Origin: Macrocybe gigantea
Taxonomy: Eukaryota; Basidiomycota; Agaricomycetes; Agaricales; Callistosporiaceae
NCBI GenBank assembly: GCA_011319805.1
Contig: SJRY01000263.1
Coordinates: forward strand, 186,001-250,000
Direction: 5' to 3'
DNA length: 64,000 nucleotides
Part shown: positions 45,522-56,965 of the stretch, one piece after another
Layout: each line of letters opens with the position of its first letter
How positions within the stretch are numbered: the stretch's first letter is position 1
Made by a program: the position numbers and the translations under genes
The notes under the pieces: generated by a model
Database searches by the model: none
Seen by the model: the letters and a program-made list of their open reading frames with translations, nothing else
Told to the model about the DNA's origin: nothing

Positions 45522-46951
45522 ATGGCGGCTTCCACGTGCCGGTCGCCAGCTCGCGCCACATTGAAACGGAGCGACGCTCGCTTAGGTCTCCCAGCGGTGG
45601 CATGCGAAGGAATGACGAGCATCCGAGACTTAGGGTCTGGAGTAAATGTGGATACAAATGGTGCTGGTGAGTCGTTACGCTTTCATCTACTATACAACCA
45701 TCTCATTATTTCCGCTTAAACGAAGCAGAAATGGCGGCTGAACACGACCAATCTTCTTCATCGCATGCCTGGACGGATGCCAGCCAACTCGAAAGTTTGG
45801 AACATGGAACATCGGCACCCGATCCCAAATTTGACAATGTAAGCCAATAATAGATTCTAAGAAGCTCGATGGATTTATCCGAGACGCGAAGGATATCCTG
45901 CGGCCATATTATTCTGACCGGAGAAATCTCGTTCTTGACTCGGCATGTCCATACATTGCGCCTCACATCGTGATCACCCCGCCCGCGGACGACTGGGACG
46001 ACTATTTCATATCATGGCAGAACCGGGTCGACACACAGTGGATGGGATGCCTCACCATTCCTCCAGTGGATGTTACTATGAAAGCCCGACACCCTCTGCC
46101 TCTTTCAAGAATTCCAACCCCTCGAAAATGGCGAAGTGGTCTCGTAAGCTTTTGTCATTTGAACGTGTAGCATTTTCCAACGCATCTTACCTGTCAGAGG
46201 CGCCGCGTCAAGTCTAAATTGGTTCAAGCACAAACTGTGAGCTGGTCTTTTTCTTGCTTTGTGTTTTGAGCAACTGACTTGAAACCGGTGCCAAAGTTCT
46301 ATGATGCGGCGAACGCAGAGTCCTCATTCTCTAGCGATATTGACGTATGTCAGCTCCTCTGTGACTCGTCCCTGACGATTGACAATCCTCTAGGCTCTGC
46401 CACCAATGAATTTGCCGGGGACCCTGGTCATCGAATCTTCCAATCCATCCGTTGCGCCTCATATCGTTATCACTATTGCTCCGCCAGATGACCCGTGGGT
46501 CGCATACAACAATGCAACGAACAATCCACAGGACGCTTCCTTCGGGCATCAACTAGTCGTTCCTAGCCCATCAATCGAAGTCCTCAACGCGCCCACGCAG
46601 GGTTGGATGTACTCCATGCAGGGACTCGCTTCTTGCTCCTCGTTATTCGACTCGGATTTCGACAGCGTAGACCTCCCTGAGACCCCGGTCGATTCGCGTC
46701 CCGGTTCGCCGCCGCCCGAGACCCCTGTGCGTGACGAAGATGCGCGAGACCTAGACATCTTTCTTATGCGACATGGAGATGATGTGGAGAGCGAATTCTG
46801 CGAATATATTCCGGCTGCTGATCTGCCTGTCATTGCCAAGGACAGCTCGCCGCTTTATCATATTTCCGGGCCGCGGGATCCTATATACGCGATTGAGGAG
46901 GACGACGAGGATCTCCCTCCGCTGGATGAATGGTATCAGCGATGGATGTGA
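45522..46951 (+). CDS. orphan protein with an internal duplicated APHIVIT module
   Basis: Not recognised. Exon 1 begins at ATG 45522 (MAASTCRSPARATLKRSDAR); exon 2 encodes EMAAEHDQSSSSHAWTDA to PDPKFDN; a 52-nt intron leads to LRPYYSDRRNLVLDSACPY and the first APHIVIT copy; later exons give VPKFYDAANAES and, after an intron ending CTCTAG, the second copy. The C-terminal part is acidic and Pro-rich (SVDLPETPVDSRPGSPPPET) and ends LDEWYQRWM. The two modules share LV-x-(D/E)-S-x2-P-x-(I/V)-APHIVIT and a downstream P-x-DD-x-W, so one arose from the other. No signal peptide or membrane segment. Confidence 0.6.
45925..46010 (+). repeat. APHIVIT module, copy A
   Basis: Encodes NLVLDSACPYIAPHIVITPP followed by ADDWDDY. 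The core DNA ATTGCGCCTCACATCGTGAT pairs with GTTGCGCCTCATATCGTTAT in copy B; the differences fall mostly at third codon positions. Confidence 0.7.
46421..46505 (+). repeat. APHIVIT module, copy B
   Basis: Encodes TLVIESSNPSVAPHIVITIA followed by PPDDPWVAY. Same order and spacing as copy A, about 500 bp upstream. Confidence 0.7.
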
Positions 46952-47398
46952 GTGTGTTCTGGCTCTGGGAGCGCTTGTATATATATGCCTGTATTCATTG
47001 GATGCCATCTCTATTCGCACGGTACACTACTGTACAAAAATAGTTGATCATTGCAACACTTCGCTTTTTCGGTCACGTACGATCGGAAGAAAAAAAAATA
47101 AGCGCTATCGCGTTCCATGATAGATTTCATCATTCTCGTCCTTATCATATACAACGAAATGGAGCATGAGTATAGGGTCATCTGGGGTACGGGCTATGAA
47201 TATGCGTGACATGTGATACAAAGGCAATAGATAGCCAGGTCAATCAGAATTGAGCGAGGGTGACAGGGTGAATGAGATAAGCTACAAGCGAGAATGATGA
47301 TACAAGTAGATTCTGTGATAGGATGTTGAATGACTTCGGGTTTGCGTGTCCAAATGGTGATGATGATCGTTTTGGTCGTGATCGGTCGTCATAGAGGT

Positions 47399-49257
47399 TT
47401 AACATGCACGGAGGAGCGCCTCGGCGCGTGCGGCTTGCTTTTTGTCAACCTAAATCGAGGGAATGATTCTCAACAAATAACGGCATTTGAACATGACCAA
47501 GGCCATCGTACCAGCAAATTAGCTGTTTTAAAGGTGGAGCTGTACATATGATTGACTCCATTTTCTTCCAGAACACGCGAAAAACGGTTAACCAGACCAT
47601 ACTTGTCTAAGATGGCGAAGCTAATGAGACGCGAAGGAGAATCGCCGACAATCAATGAAAGGTTACCTAGTCCGAAACGGCGCAGATCGATCTGGAGACA
47701 CTTCAATAAACTTCCTTGGAGATAGGACGAGTCTTCGTCCTCGTCGGCGTTGTGGCTCTCGTCCGAGGAAGCAGACCTGCCTGACAAGCGGTCATCTGCT
47801 GCGTCCAATTCGCCGCTGCAGATGACCATATGCCGCTCGCTAGGTGGGAAGAGAGCCGCAAGGACATATACGTCAGCCGTCAGGGAGGATCCCTCAGACG
47901 TTTTTGTGTAGGTGAAGAATGGCACCTTGGGAGGCACGTCCTTCTTCGGCACGCAACGGCAAGGGCCGCTGACCCCTGTGTCAATGTGGGGAAGGGATAT
48001 GAAAGAGGTCAAGGGGTGCTTGGAGGATGAACGCGGGGAGGTAGGTGGTTTAGAGAGATCCAAAGACGAGCGAGCGGTTTTTGGCTTTAGAGGAAGGTGC
48101 CGCATTGGAGGCGAGTGAGAAAAGTACCCGTCATCCGTGCTGGAAGAATCAGACGAGTTTGACTTTGGCGAATTCTGGGATGCAGGTTCCGTAGCCAGTG
48201 GCGAAAAATCGAAGAGCGGAGTGCTGGGAGATGGGTATAACGAAGCAAAGGTGATAGAAGATTGTGAATCCTTAGAGGAAGGAGAGATCAAGTCCGGAAA
48301 GGCAACCAGTTTGACGATTTTGAGACCCCAATGGTCGACTCCAAACTCGTCCGACAGACCTACACATGCAAGGTCTGAGGAGAGGAGACAGACCTCGGCG
48401 TCTGTCGGCGAATAGCATGCACTTCCAGTTGATGCAGAGGAGGCATGGGATTCGATAGACTGTTGTTCGAATAACGACGACGATGGAGTAGCGTCGTTGA
48501 TTCATCGGTCGCCGAATTCTCTTCTTGAATAGGCGAGGGATCGTTGTGCTGCGAGTCGGATGACAAGGCGGACTGGGACTGGGATGCTGATAGATCGGAA
48601 TCTGATGTGTACACGTCAAAACCCGCGGCTGCGAACAAAGCCATGGCTTCTGGCAGCCTTGATTCTCGACCTGGGAGGGGGAAATAAGAATTTGATCTCG
48701 GCTAGAGACATGGGAGTGATGACATACGAATATAAAGTCGCTCATATAAGACGACTGGTAGAGTATGGATATCCCTGCTGCAGCTAGAAGAGCAGAAAGC
48801 TCGTTGACTCGAGCACCTGAATTGTCTGGATGTACAAAGCAACGGTAACTCAGTTAAAAAAAAGGGGGGGAACGGAGAAAAATAAAATAAAATGAAGGAG
48901 GCGCACCCAATTGGTCATTGTGGGAGTCTATCTGAAGTACACTCCATTTCTCGTAGGATACTTCAACAGGCTCGACAGAGTTCTTCGAAAAACGGTTGGC
49001 CCGGCTGGACGTAGAGCCAGAGCGAGAACGCTGCCTGCGTCTGTCGCGACGGCAATAGGCTCAAAATCGGAAAGCAGGGACTCATCACCAATGAGACTGA
49101 GCTCGAGCTGGTTACAGGTTATGCTGAGAAATACAGGGTTCGGATGTAGGATCTGCTTGAGGACCGGATGAGATAGTTGAGGAAGTCGAGAGCGGGGTAT
49201 ATGAACGAGAGAAAGGGAGACGGGGAGGAGAGAGATGGTGACTTGCATATCGACCAT
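47399..49257 (-). CDS. ACT-domain (CASTOR-like) protein with three frame breaks
   Basis: Reverse-strand gene starting at ATG 49257 (MVDMQVTISLLPVSLSLVHI). An ACT_7-type block reads SYEKWSVLQID, ELSALLAAAGISILYQSSYM and SDFIF, then SRLPEAMALFAAAGFDVY; a second ACT-like part reads DLACVGLSDEFGVDHWGLK and KLVAFPDLISP, and VYVLAALFPPSERHMVICSG; the last exon ends LLRAC. The fold matches CASTOR-type amino-acid sensors of TORC1. Three joins (about 49035, 48663 and 48468) need one extra base each with no plausible intron, so it is either a young pseudogene or carries sequencing deletions. The final intron, about 47404-47518, splices cleanly. Confidence 0.72.
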
Positions 49258-49419
49258 GACGGACAGGACGGAAAGCCGTTTGGGGATTATCTGAGCATTT
49301 ATCGACCGAGACCAGGAGCCATTCGAATTTGAATGAAATTGAGCTCGATCATTATCCTTTTTTGGATCAATGCCGCCATCAGTCACCTGACCGCTATCTC
49401 TAATAAATATTGTGCACGT

Positions 49420-50520
49420 TCAAAAGTTATCCTCCTGCCCTGATCCTGCACCTCGCTTCCGAAGCATCTTTGCATTCGATGAGCTTGTCGTCTTCGTTCT
49501 CCCATGCCGTGATGTAGACCCTCCACTGCGACTATGCCCAATACGCCGTCCACGTAATGGTGGCTTGGGGGTAAATGAAGATGCTTGCGTAGGCTTGCGC
49601 GTCCGGAGATGGTATCGTCGTGTTGGTTTAGAAGAATTTGCGTTTTTCGGCGATGAATGCCGAGAAGAAGAAGGAGATGGTTTCGAGGGAGTGGAACGCC
49701 GTGCTGGCGACTCCCTGCTGGAAAAAGGCGAAGCGCGCGAACCATCGATGGGTGATGGAGGGGACAGATCTGCCTTCCTGGACATCCCTTCGTTTGCTAG
49801 CAAGTGTGTTTGGGAAAGGGACAGGGGTTCTGGTGTCGAGGCACTGCCGTTTCCTTGAGCCCACCTCAATGATCCATTTGGTGTTACCGCTGGCGTGGCT
49901 ATGTACGGCTCTGACTGCTGAGACTCCCCATAATCATACAGGAGGGGAGGCTGCGATGACCAGTCGCTTTGCTGCGATTGGGGATGAGTTGCTGAGAGTT
50001 GGCGTGCTCAGCGTAATCAGCCAGATCAGTGAATCCCCGAGCACGCATAGGGCGGCCTGATGCGTTCGGTATCACGGGTTCCGTGGGCTCGCGCACTAGC
50101 TTGGATTTCTTCCAGGTGTCTGCCGAGGTATCAAGTTGTGAAAGTTCGTCTTCGTCATCGACATCGCCTTTCCAAAGGCGCTTCAGTGGCTGTCGCCGCG
50201 GATCAGGTTGTATCTGTCTGGGTAAGATTCGGACAGGTGCGACTGGCGGCAAAGTGTTTTCATATGCAAAATCTCTGACTTTGATCCCATAGCTGGCCAG
50301 CAGCTCTGCGTTGCGCTGTTGAAAGTCTTGCTCCTGTTCCTGTTCCTGCGGGGGTGGCGCTTGCTCAGCCGGACTGGCGATGGGTTCAAGACTTGGATTT
50401 GCGTTTGACGAGGACTTGGCATGATATTAATGGATGGATGCTTGAGGAAAGGAAACACACTTGTAACATCACTTGTGTCGAACTCACACTTTGAGAATGG
50501 ATGAGCTCTTGTGAAGCCAT
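49420..50520 (-). CDS. disordered orphan protein, one frame break
   Basis: Not recognised. ATG 50518-50520 gives MASQELIHSQS; an intron (about 50420-50489) leads to SSSNANPSLEPIASPAEQAP, a Gln-Glu repeat (QEQEQEQDFQQRNAELL), then QPLKRLWKGDVDDEDELSQL. After about 49980 the frame shifts by one base to QSQQSDWSSQPPLLYDYGES, followed by a Ser/Pro/Arg/Lys-rich tail (RRYHLRTRKPTQ) to the stop at 49420. The shift falls in a CCCC run. Basic Ser-rich composition suggests a nuclear protein. Confidence 0.55.
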
Positions 50521-50799
50521 GATTCTTGAATCTCTTGAGGCAATCACACGGCACTGACAGTGCTTTCCAGCGTTGCTGACGCGGGAGCTACAACCAGACT
50601 CGAGCTCCCCGAGGAGCGACAGGCACGAAGGCGTGTCTTTTTAAAAGAAAAAAAAAAAAGACGGGCTTAATTCAACTCCGAGTGTTGCGCTCAATCCCAT
50701 CGAATCACGTGCACTCGATAGTCACTGCACACTTGCACATCAGAGGCGCCCTTGGAATCCGCAAAGAAACCTCCGCAGTCCTTTCTCTCGCACGCTGGC

Positions 50800-52638
50800 A
50801 TGTTGCGAAAGGCTGGAAACCAATTGCAACCGCTGTCGTCGTCGGCGGACCTGCCTATCTGTATTACCGCACCAGAACCGAACACCAGGCCTTCGACATA
50901 GCAGTGCGCATCAAGGGCGCTGACGGAAAGCCGGAGATGTCGACAAAGAGAATACCGCTTTTATCTATGAAGGAGCTCGAGCCCCGACTCATTGAGAATG
51001 CGATCTCGCGCCACCATACCAGCCCTTCAGGGCCCACCTGGAACTACACCACCGCGTCCTTGGCGTCCAACAACCCGATAGAGGATGCAAACTCCAACCA
51101 GGTCGTACAGCGGGACGAGACAGATCCTGCCGCACCAGGAGACTACCTCTTCTTCTCCGTGATGGACGGCCATGGCGGGCACCATACGTCACAGCTACTT
51201 TCCCGCGTCCTCATCAATGCCGTCGCCCTCGAGCTCTCGTCTCTTATCACCGACCCTCGGTCGACGACCAAGCCAGGCATCTTCGACAGCGTGAAGAACT
51301 TACTCTGGTCCTCGCCTTCGCAGAACACCGAAGCTGTACTGGATTCGAATCCTCAAAGAGTCGCGCGCGCAATAGAGGATGCGTTTTCCAAGCTCGACCA
51401 CGAGCTTCTGCACGCGCCCTTGCGCATCCTCGCGAACAACATGGACCACGAATCCATGAAGCACAAGGTCATCCCGGATCTTAGCCAACATCCTATGGCT
51501 CTGACCACCATGCTTCCTGCCATCTCTGGTAACGCAGACTCTGTCCCCCCGCCTAGTGAATGCGTGCTGACTCTTCTTCCTCCGCGTCAGGCAGCTGCGC
51601 TCTGATGGCTGTTTTCGATACGTCGCATAAGGACCTTTATGTCGCTTGCACAGGAGATAGCCGTGCTGTCGCAGGTGTTCTGGAGAAGAATCCTAACGGA
51701 TCGGACTGCTGGCGTGTGGAAGTCTTGAGCGAAGATCAGACTGGAAGGAACCCCAACGAATTGAAACGGTAAGAGAGCCCTTTGCAGCAGCGCCGCATCT
51801 CATAATCAATCTAAAGCATGCAATCTGAGCACCCTAAAGACGAATCGGAATATGTTATTCATGAGGGGCGCATATTGGGTGGTCTAGAGCCCACGCGCGC
51901 ATTCGGAGACGCGAGATACAAATGGCCTCGTGCTGTTCAAGAGACGTAAGTCCTTGTACGATTCCAAGAAACATGCTTTGGAGAGGGGTCTACACGTTTT
52001 CTTTGCTTCTTTTTAAAGGTTGAGCCAGGCCTTCCTCGTTGGCAACGGAAGGCCCATGAGGCCGCCACCTTCCTCGTTCAAGACTCCCCCCTATGTCATT
52101 GCACGACCGGTCGTAACACACAGGAAATTCTCTCTCGAATCTACTGGCGAGAATCCTCCCGCAAAAGGTTTACGGTTTGTCGTTCTTGCAACGGACGGCC
52201 TCTGGGACCAACTGAGGTAGGCTGCCATGAACGTGACACTCATGACACCGATCGCTGATATCGAAATGCAGCTCAGAAGAAGTCGTTAGCCTTGTCGGCG
52301 GCCATTTAGCGGGCTTGAAAGGCAACATCGATAAAGCTAAGCTTCCCTCTCTAGTCTCGACATCCGCTGGATCGGGCACGGTAGAAGGGAAGAATAAGAA
52401 AGCAAAATCGACGTCAGGCATGTGGACATTCGTGGACGATAATATTAGCGCGCATTTAATCCGCAATGCGTTCGGCGGAGGCGACGAAACGACGTTCCGA
52501 AAGCTCCTTAGCATACCAGCCCCGTACTCACGTAGATTCAGAGATGATGTCACCGTCACTGTCGTCTGGTGGGAGGAAGGCAACGAGAACGGGGCAAAAA
52601 TCACGACCAACACGGACAACATCAAGTCCAAGCTGTAA
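50800..52638 (+). CDS. mitochondrial PP2C phosphatase, PDP-like
   Basis: PP2C motifs in order: FSVMDGHGGHHTSQLL, SCALMAVFD, LYVACTGDSRAV, EDQTGRNPNE, RILGGLEPTRAFGDARYKW, VVLATDGLWDQL and RDDVTVTVVWW. Five exons join in frame after the first 10 bases. A hydrophobic segment near the start (ATAVVVGGPAYLYY) and a basic start suit mitochondrial import, as for pyruvate dehydrogenase phosphatase. The only sensible start, ATG 50800 (MLR), is one missing base out of frame with GWKPIATAVV; without it the frame has no ATG and opens from a GTG at 50682. The divergent orphan ends 280 bp upstream. Confidence 0.9.
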
Positions 52639-52757
52639 ACTACATTTTGGGGGACAGTCTGGGAATCATTTTTGCTTGGTGCATCATCCACATAATATAA
52701 CGTTAACATTACAGCAAGGCAGTACTGAAAACCATCCAGATCAGTGTCATTTTCAAG

Positions 52758-54900
52758 TCACAGGCCCCTTGGTCTACGCGCAAACTTCTTTGAAGACATG
52801 CGGTTGTATGGATTGAGTGAATGCCCATACTTCCGGCGATATTCCATTATACTAGAACCCTGCGGTCGTGAATCGGATGTGTTCCATGACTTCTTGCCAG
52901 GACTGACATAGAACCTGTCCGGCGGAACGGTCGCAGGTGAGGAGGAAGGCGGCAAAGTTGGAGATGAGGATAATGGCGGTGCTTCGCTAGAAGGTGCAAT
53001 CTCCTTTTCTTCATCTTTCTTGTCCCTTCCTCTGCATTCGTCACTGTCCGAAGTGTATTCGTTGAGGGTGCTCAGGGCGGCTTGCAACCGAGGCGTTGTC
53101 GACGGAGGCTTGCCTTTCGTAGTGGTGCGAGAGCTCGGCTCATCTGTCCGTTGCTTTTTGGAGGGCGACTCGGGCGTTTCTGTTGGCAGCAGAGGGCCGA
53201 TGAAGGGTTTAGACATCTTGACACCGACGTCCTCCGTGCTGTCTTCCGTCGCGTCTTCCCGCTCTTTCCGCTTCTTCATCCCCGCGACCAAGCCCAGCTT
53301 GGAGGACGCTGTTGGCGTCGTCGGTGCTGCGTTGACAGCGGCTTCTATAGCTTGTCCCTTGTTCCTCATGTAGAACAGCATGTATGCGTTCTTTTTCCCA
53401 ACGGGAGGTGAGGCAATCCTGCTGACCGACTCGTCATTCATCTCCCACCAATGACCGTCCTTGCTCTTCACAAATGCATAGTAGTGCCCTGAGTTTGGGC
53501 CAGAACCAGCGTGGCATATGACCCCATAAAGCGAGTACATTGGTCCGAATCGTCCGTCGCTCATGTAGGGCTGCAGTGAAAGTTCATCGTCATAGAAAAC
53601 GTAATGACCGATTTTCCTGCCCATCGGAGAAAATCGTTTCAGGTGTACAGTCAAAACCAATGGAGCTTCGTGCAGAGTAAAGTTCTTCTGAGCATTGACG
53701 TGCTTTTTGCACCTTCGACGAATAGATTAACATGGTGGATGTAGATTTCAACCGGCCCACTCACTTTTCGCATTTGTACTTGTCCGCGCCCTTCAGGTAA
53801 TCGACGGCGACGAATTTGCGCAGTGCATCCTTCAGCGTTTCTGCTCTGTGTATATCTACACTGAGATCGAGTATTCGGTCAAAGGTGTCGCTGTTATGGC
53901 CACAGCTATGGCAAGTCACACGCGAACGTAACCGTCCGCCGAAAATTTTGTGAACCCAAGTCGTCTCAGCCACCTTGGGATCGAGTTTGCTGAAGAAGGC
54001 ATGCATAAGTCTGAGCATACAACAAAATCATTTATGGAACACACGGGGGGTATCCTGCTAAACATGACCTTTGCAAAGCGTCTATTGCATAACGAAGAAA
54101 CTCATGGGAGTCTTCTTGTCTCCCGTGCCTCATGTGTTTGGCGATGACTGTCCGATGGTGAACACAAACGCATATAGACAAGACGTTGGAGAAGCACGCA
54201 CAGTGTAACTTGGCTGTGATAGCCGTGGGCGAAAATGCTGATCTCTGCCGGTACGACTCTTGCATGACCAACCGAAGGCTGCAGACCATGCAAAAACCTT
54301 TCTCAATGCGACCTAAAATTCAAATTACATGCATCAATTTGTGTGATTTAAAGGAATATGGGCATGGCGAAAACAAACATGAGTCCCTAGAATGGAGGAT
54401 TAACATCCGAAGCAGAGGAGGCGTGTGCAGCAAGCATTGCAACGCGCTATTCAAGAAACACGTGTTGCCGCTGTTGTATAGGCCGGAGCCCCGATTACAT
54501 TTCTCGGGCCATGAAGCGTCGATTCCACCAGGGAAGAGCGAAGCACTGTTGTTCAAGGAAGATGCTTGCGCACTGACCGACTTGGCAGAGACTGAGGATG
54601 AGGGCTTGCTGATATCATTGCGCTGGACGCGTAGATGAGCTACAGGGGGTATAATCAGTGAAAGAACGAGCATACATCGGTTCTGCCTGGCTTTGGGGAC
54701 TCGTTGATCGGCTCATACTTTCCAAGGGGCACGGCGAGTGCCCCTGTGGAGGAGCCCTCAACGAATTCGATCGGTGGAGGGAGAAGAGTCTTGAATTCGT
54801 CAATGTTTTTCGCCGGCCTGTATTGGACGCTATCGTCGCTCGAATGCTGAGTGGAAAATGTGGACGCTTGCGTAGGCAAAAGCGGCGATGCAAGCATCAT
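52758..54900 (-). CDS. ubiquitin carboxyl-terminal hydrolase, USP36/Ubp16 type
   Basis: The Cys box GLYNSGNTCFLNSALQCLLH, GRQEDSHEFLRYAIDALQ, a C-X2-C zinc ribbon (TCHSCGH and CEKCKK) and the His box GSGPNSGHYYAFVK identify a USP peptidase. The N-terminus has IEFVEGSSTGALAVPLGKYE, as in USP36-like proteins. The long tail is Ser/Pro/Lys-rich with SPSKKQRTDEP and RRPRGL, typical of nucleolar USP36/Ubp10-16. The exon after GRTD joins in frame at the acceptor before RNDISKPSSS. Removes ubiquitin in the nucleus or nucleolus. Confidence 0.93.
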
Positions 54901-55235
54901 TATCGACGAGGTCCGAGAGCGGGAAAATTTGAGCGCGAGGAAAGCTGATATGGCAGTATGGCGATAAAGAGGGACAATGAGGACGCGACAAAAAATTTTG
55001 CGAGTGGCGCAGAGACGAAATAAATTAAAAGAAGGTTACAACGACGCCATCAACGACATGGACGTTGATTGCAAATTGCAGACCACACTCGTTGTTTGTC
55101 CAAGTTTGTCCACTGGCACCTAACCGTCCATTAGATTTCGAGGCTACATTACAAGTATTGTCCGATACAACATAGCATTATACAGGATACAATAGCGTCC
55201 ATAGAACCATTGTTCGTCAAAGGTATATACGAAGT

Positions 55236-56371
55236 TCAGAAGTTAATCCCTTGAAAGGGCGTCGTCCAGTAAAGCGAGTCCCAATCCCATTGCTGCACTT
55301 TCTCCCCAGGAACAAACTGGCCAGTGAAAGGAGAGGACGGGACAGGCATCTTGGAGAGCGGCGCGATGTGAACATTCTTAAAATTCCTCTGGTCAGATGG
55401 GTTTGTCGTCGCCGGACGATCCTCGTCAAGCACAGAAGGCGAAAAAGAATACTCAAGGTGAGAAAGGGGCCTGGGTGTTGCAGGGAGAGTATACAGGGGA
55501 ACATCGGGCAGCTGAGGAGGCTGTGTTGCGCCTGATGGGTATGCGAACAAGGGTGCTTGATAAAGCGTCTCATTAGCGAAGTTCATGAGGAGATCGAGAG
55601 AGGTATCCGAAGTTCGTGAAGAATGACCTAGTCGCACGGAAATTGTCAACGACGAAAGGAGCCAGAAAGAGAACAGCTCGACTGACTGAAAGTAGAGACT
55701 TTATCGGAATCGTTGTCAGGAGAGACACTCGTAAACTGCCCAAAGTTAACCGGATTCCTGTCTGTGGTCCGCTCTGCAGGCCGCTCCATCGGGAGGTTAG
55801 GCCGTATTACCGTCGGTCCGATGGCGTCGATATCAATTTGATCTGCGTCGAGCTGATGTTTCCGCCCCAGGTGAGCGACGAAAGCCGAGCGACGTTTAAT
55901 CCTGTTCAAAGGTGAGGATATGAGTTCACGGCCCGACACCTTGGCGTGCGCCATCATACCTGGATTTACAGTTTGGAGCTGGACATTTATAAGCGCCAAT
56001 CATGCAGTGGGTTTCTTTACGGTGTCGTGCGCAGGACGATGGGTCTCCAAAGGCGGCTTTGCAGTCAAGTATCCCGCACTTGAATGGCTTGGCCTTGGTG
56101 CTGAGAGGTATGAATGAGTTAGGTGTCGTCGGCTGACGTTGGTAGAAAAGGTCTTACTGCACGTTAAGGTGAGTCTTTAGCCCAGAGTGCTGAGAAAAAC
56201 GTTTGCCGCAGTCAGGGCAACTATGAGGTCTAAAGCGATCTAAGTAACGTTCCCTTTCAAGAGGCGAGGAAGCCCTCACTTGTAGCCAGTATGTAGGTTC
56301 TGGTGACGAATAAAATCTGCTTTCCTCGAAAAAATTTTAGAACAAGTCGGGCATGTCCACTTGACCCCCAT
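55236..56371 (-). CDS. C2H2 zinc-finger transcription factor
   Basis: ATG 56371 gives MGVKWTCPTCSKIFSRKADF and four C2H2 fingers spread over short exons: CPTC ... HQNLH, SCPDCGKRFSQHSGLKTH, FKCGILDC ... RHRKETH, and YKCPAPNC ... HLGRKH. Linkers HTGYKP and HTKAKPF are of the TGEKP type. The C-terminus (PLFAYPSGATQPPQ to TTPFQGINF) is Pro/Ser-rich and may activate transcription. The join before HSSRTSDTSLD depends on a GTGTCT donor; other joins are clean. Target genes unknown. Confidence 0.88.
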
Positions 56372-56965
56372 GCATGAGCGCGATATTTGGCGAAGGCGAA
56401 CCGCACTCACTGAAGCCGGCATTATGAATTAAAAAAAAAAAAAAAAAGAAAATGGATTTAAAGGAGCGGATAGGCCAGATAAATGTGAAGGCAGCGTATG
56501 ACCTGCAACAGCTGCGGAACCCAAACGATTCAGTGGAGAGAGGAAGGAAAGATGAAAAGAGACAGTACAGACGGTGGCACGGCCATCCGCTCTTTAAATT
56601 TCGGATGTCTGTCATGTGGTTCACCGTAGGGCACAAAGAAAACGAGGTTATCAAATTTGACTTCCTATTGTCTTTAACGCTGGTTGTAAGATGGGATTGT
56701 CAAAGACCGTAAAAGGAAAACGAGTACGAGTGATGGCGGCTACTTTGTTCGTAAATCAACAAAGGCACGACATGACGCAGCTACCGATCTTGTTTTCAAG
56801 TCCGTATAGCTCCGCGAAACGTGTCACCTGTTAAAGATATCCCGCCAAAAATCAACATACGAAGCATTAGCAAAAAAAAAAATTTAAGTAAAAGACAGAC
56901 AAAAGCAATGGCAAAGCGGTGCGAAAAACCAGCTGAAGAAAGGGCACTAACTTCATAGCAAATGA
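56372..56965. other. intergenic with poly-A tracts
   Basis: Poly-A runs at about 56429-56447 and 56872-56882. An 86-codon plus ORF (56452-56712) has no motif. This is the promoter side of the zinc-finger gene and the 3' flank of the F-box gene. Confidence 0.45.

Noticed and set aside
54600..54660. Possible frameshift in the USP gene after GRTD
   Set aside because: Using the acceptor just before RNDISKPSSS keeps phase.
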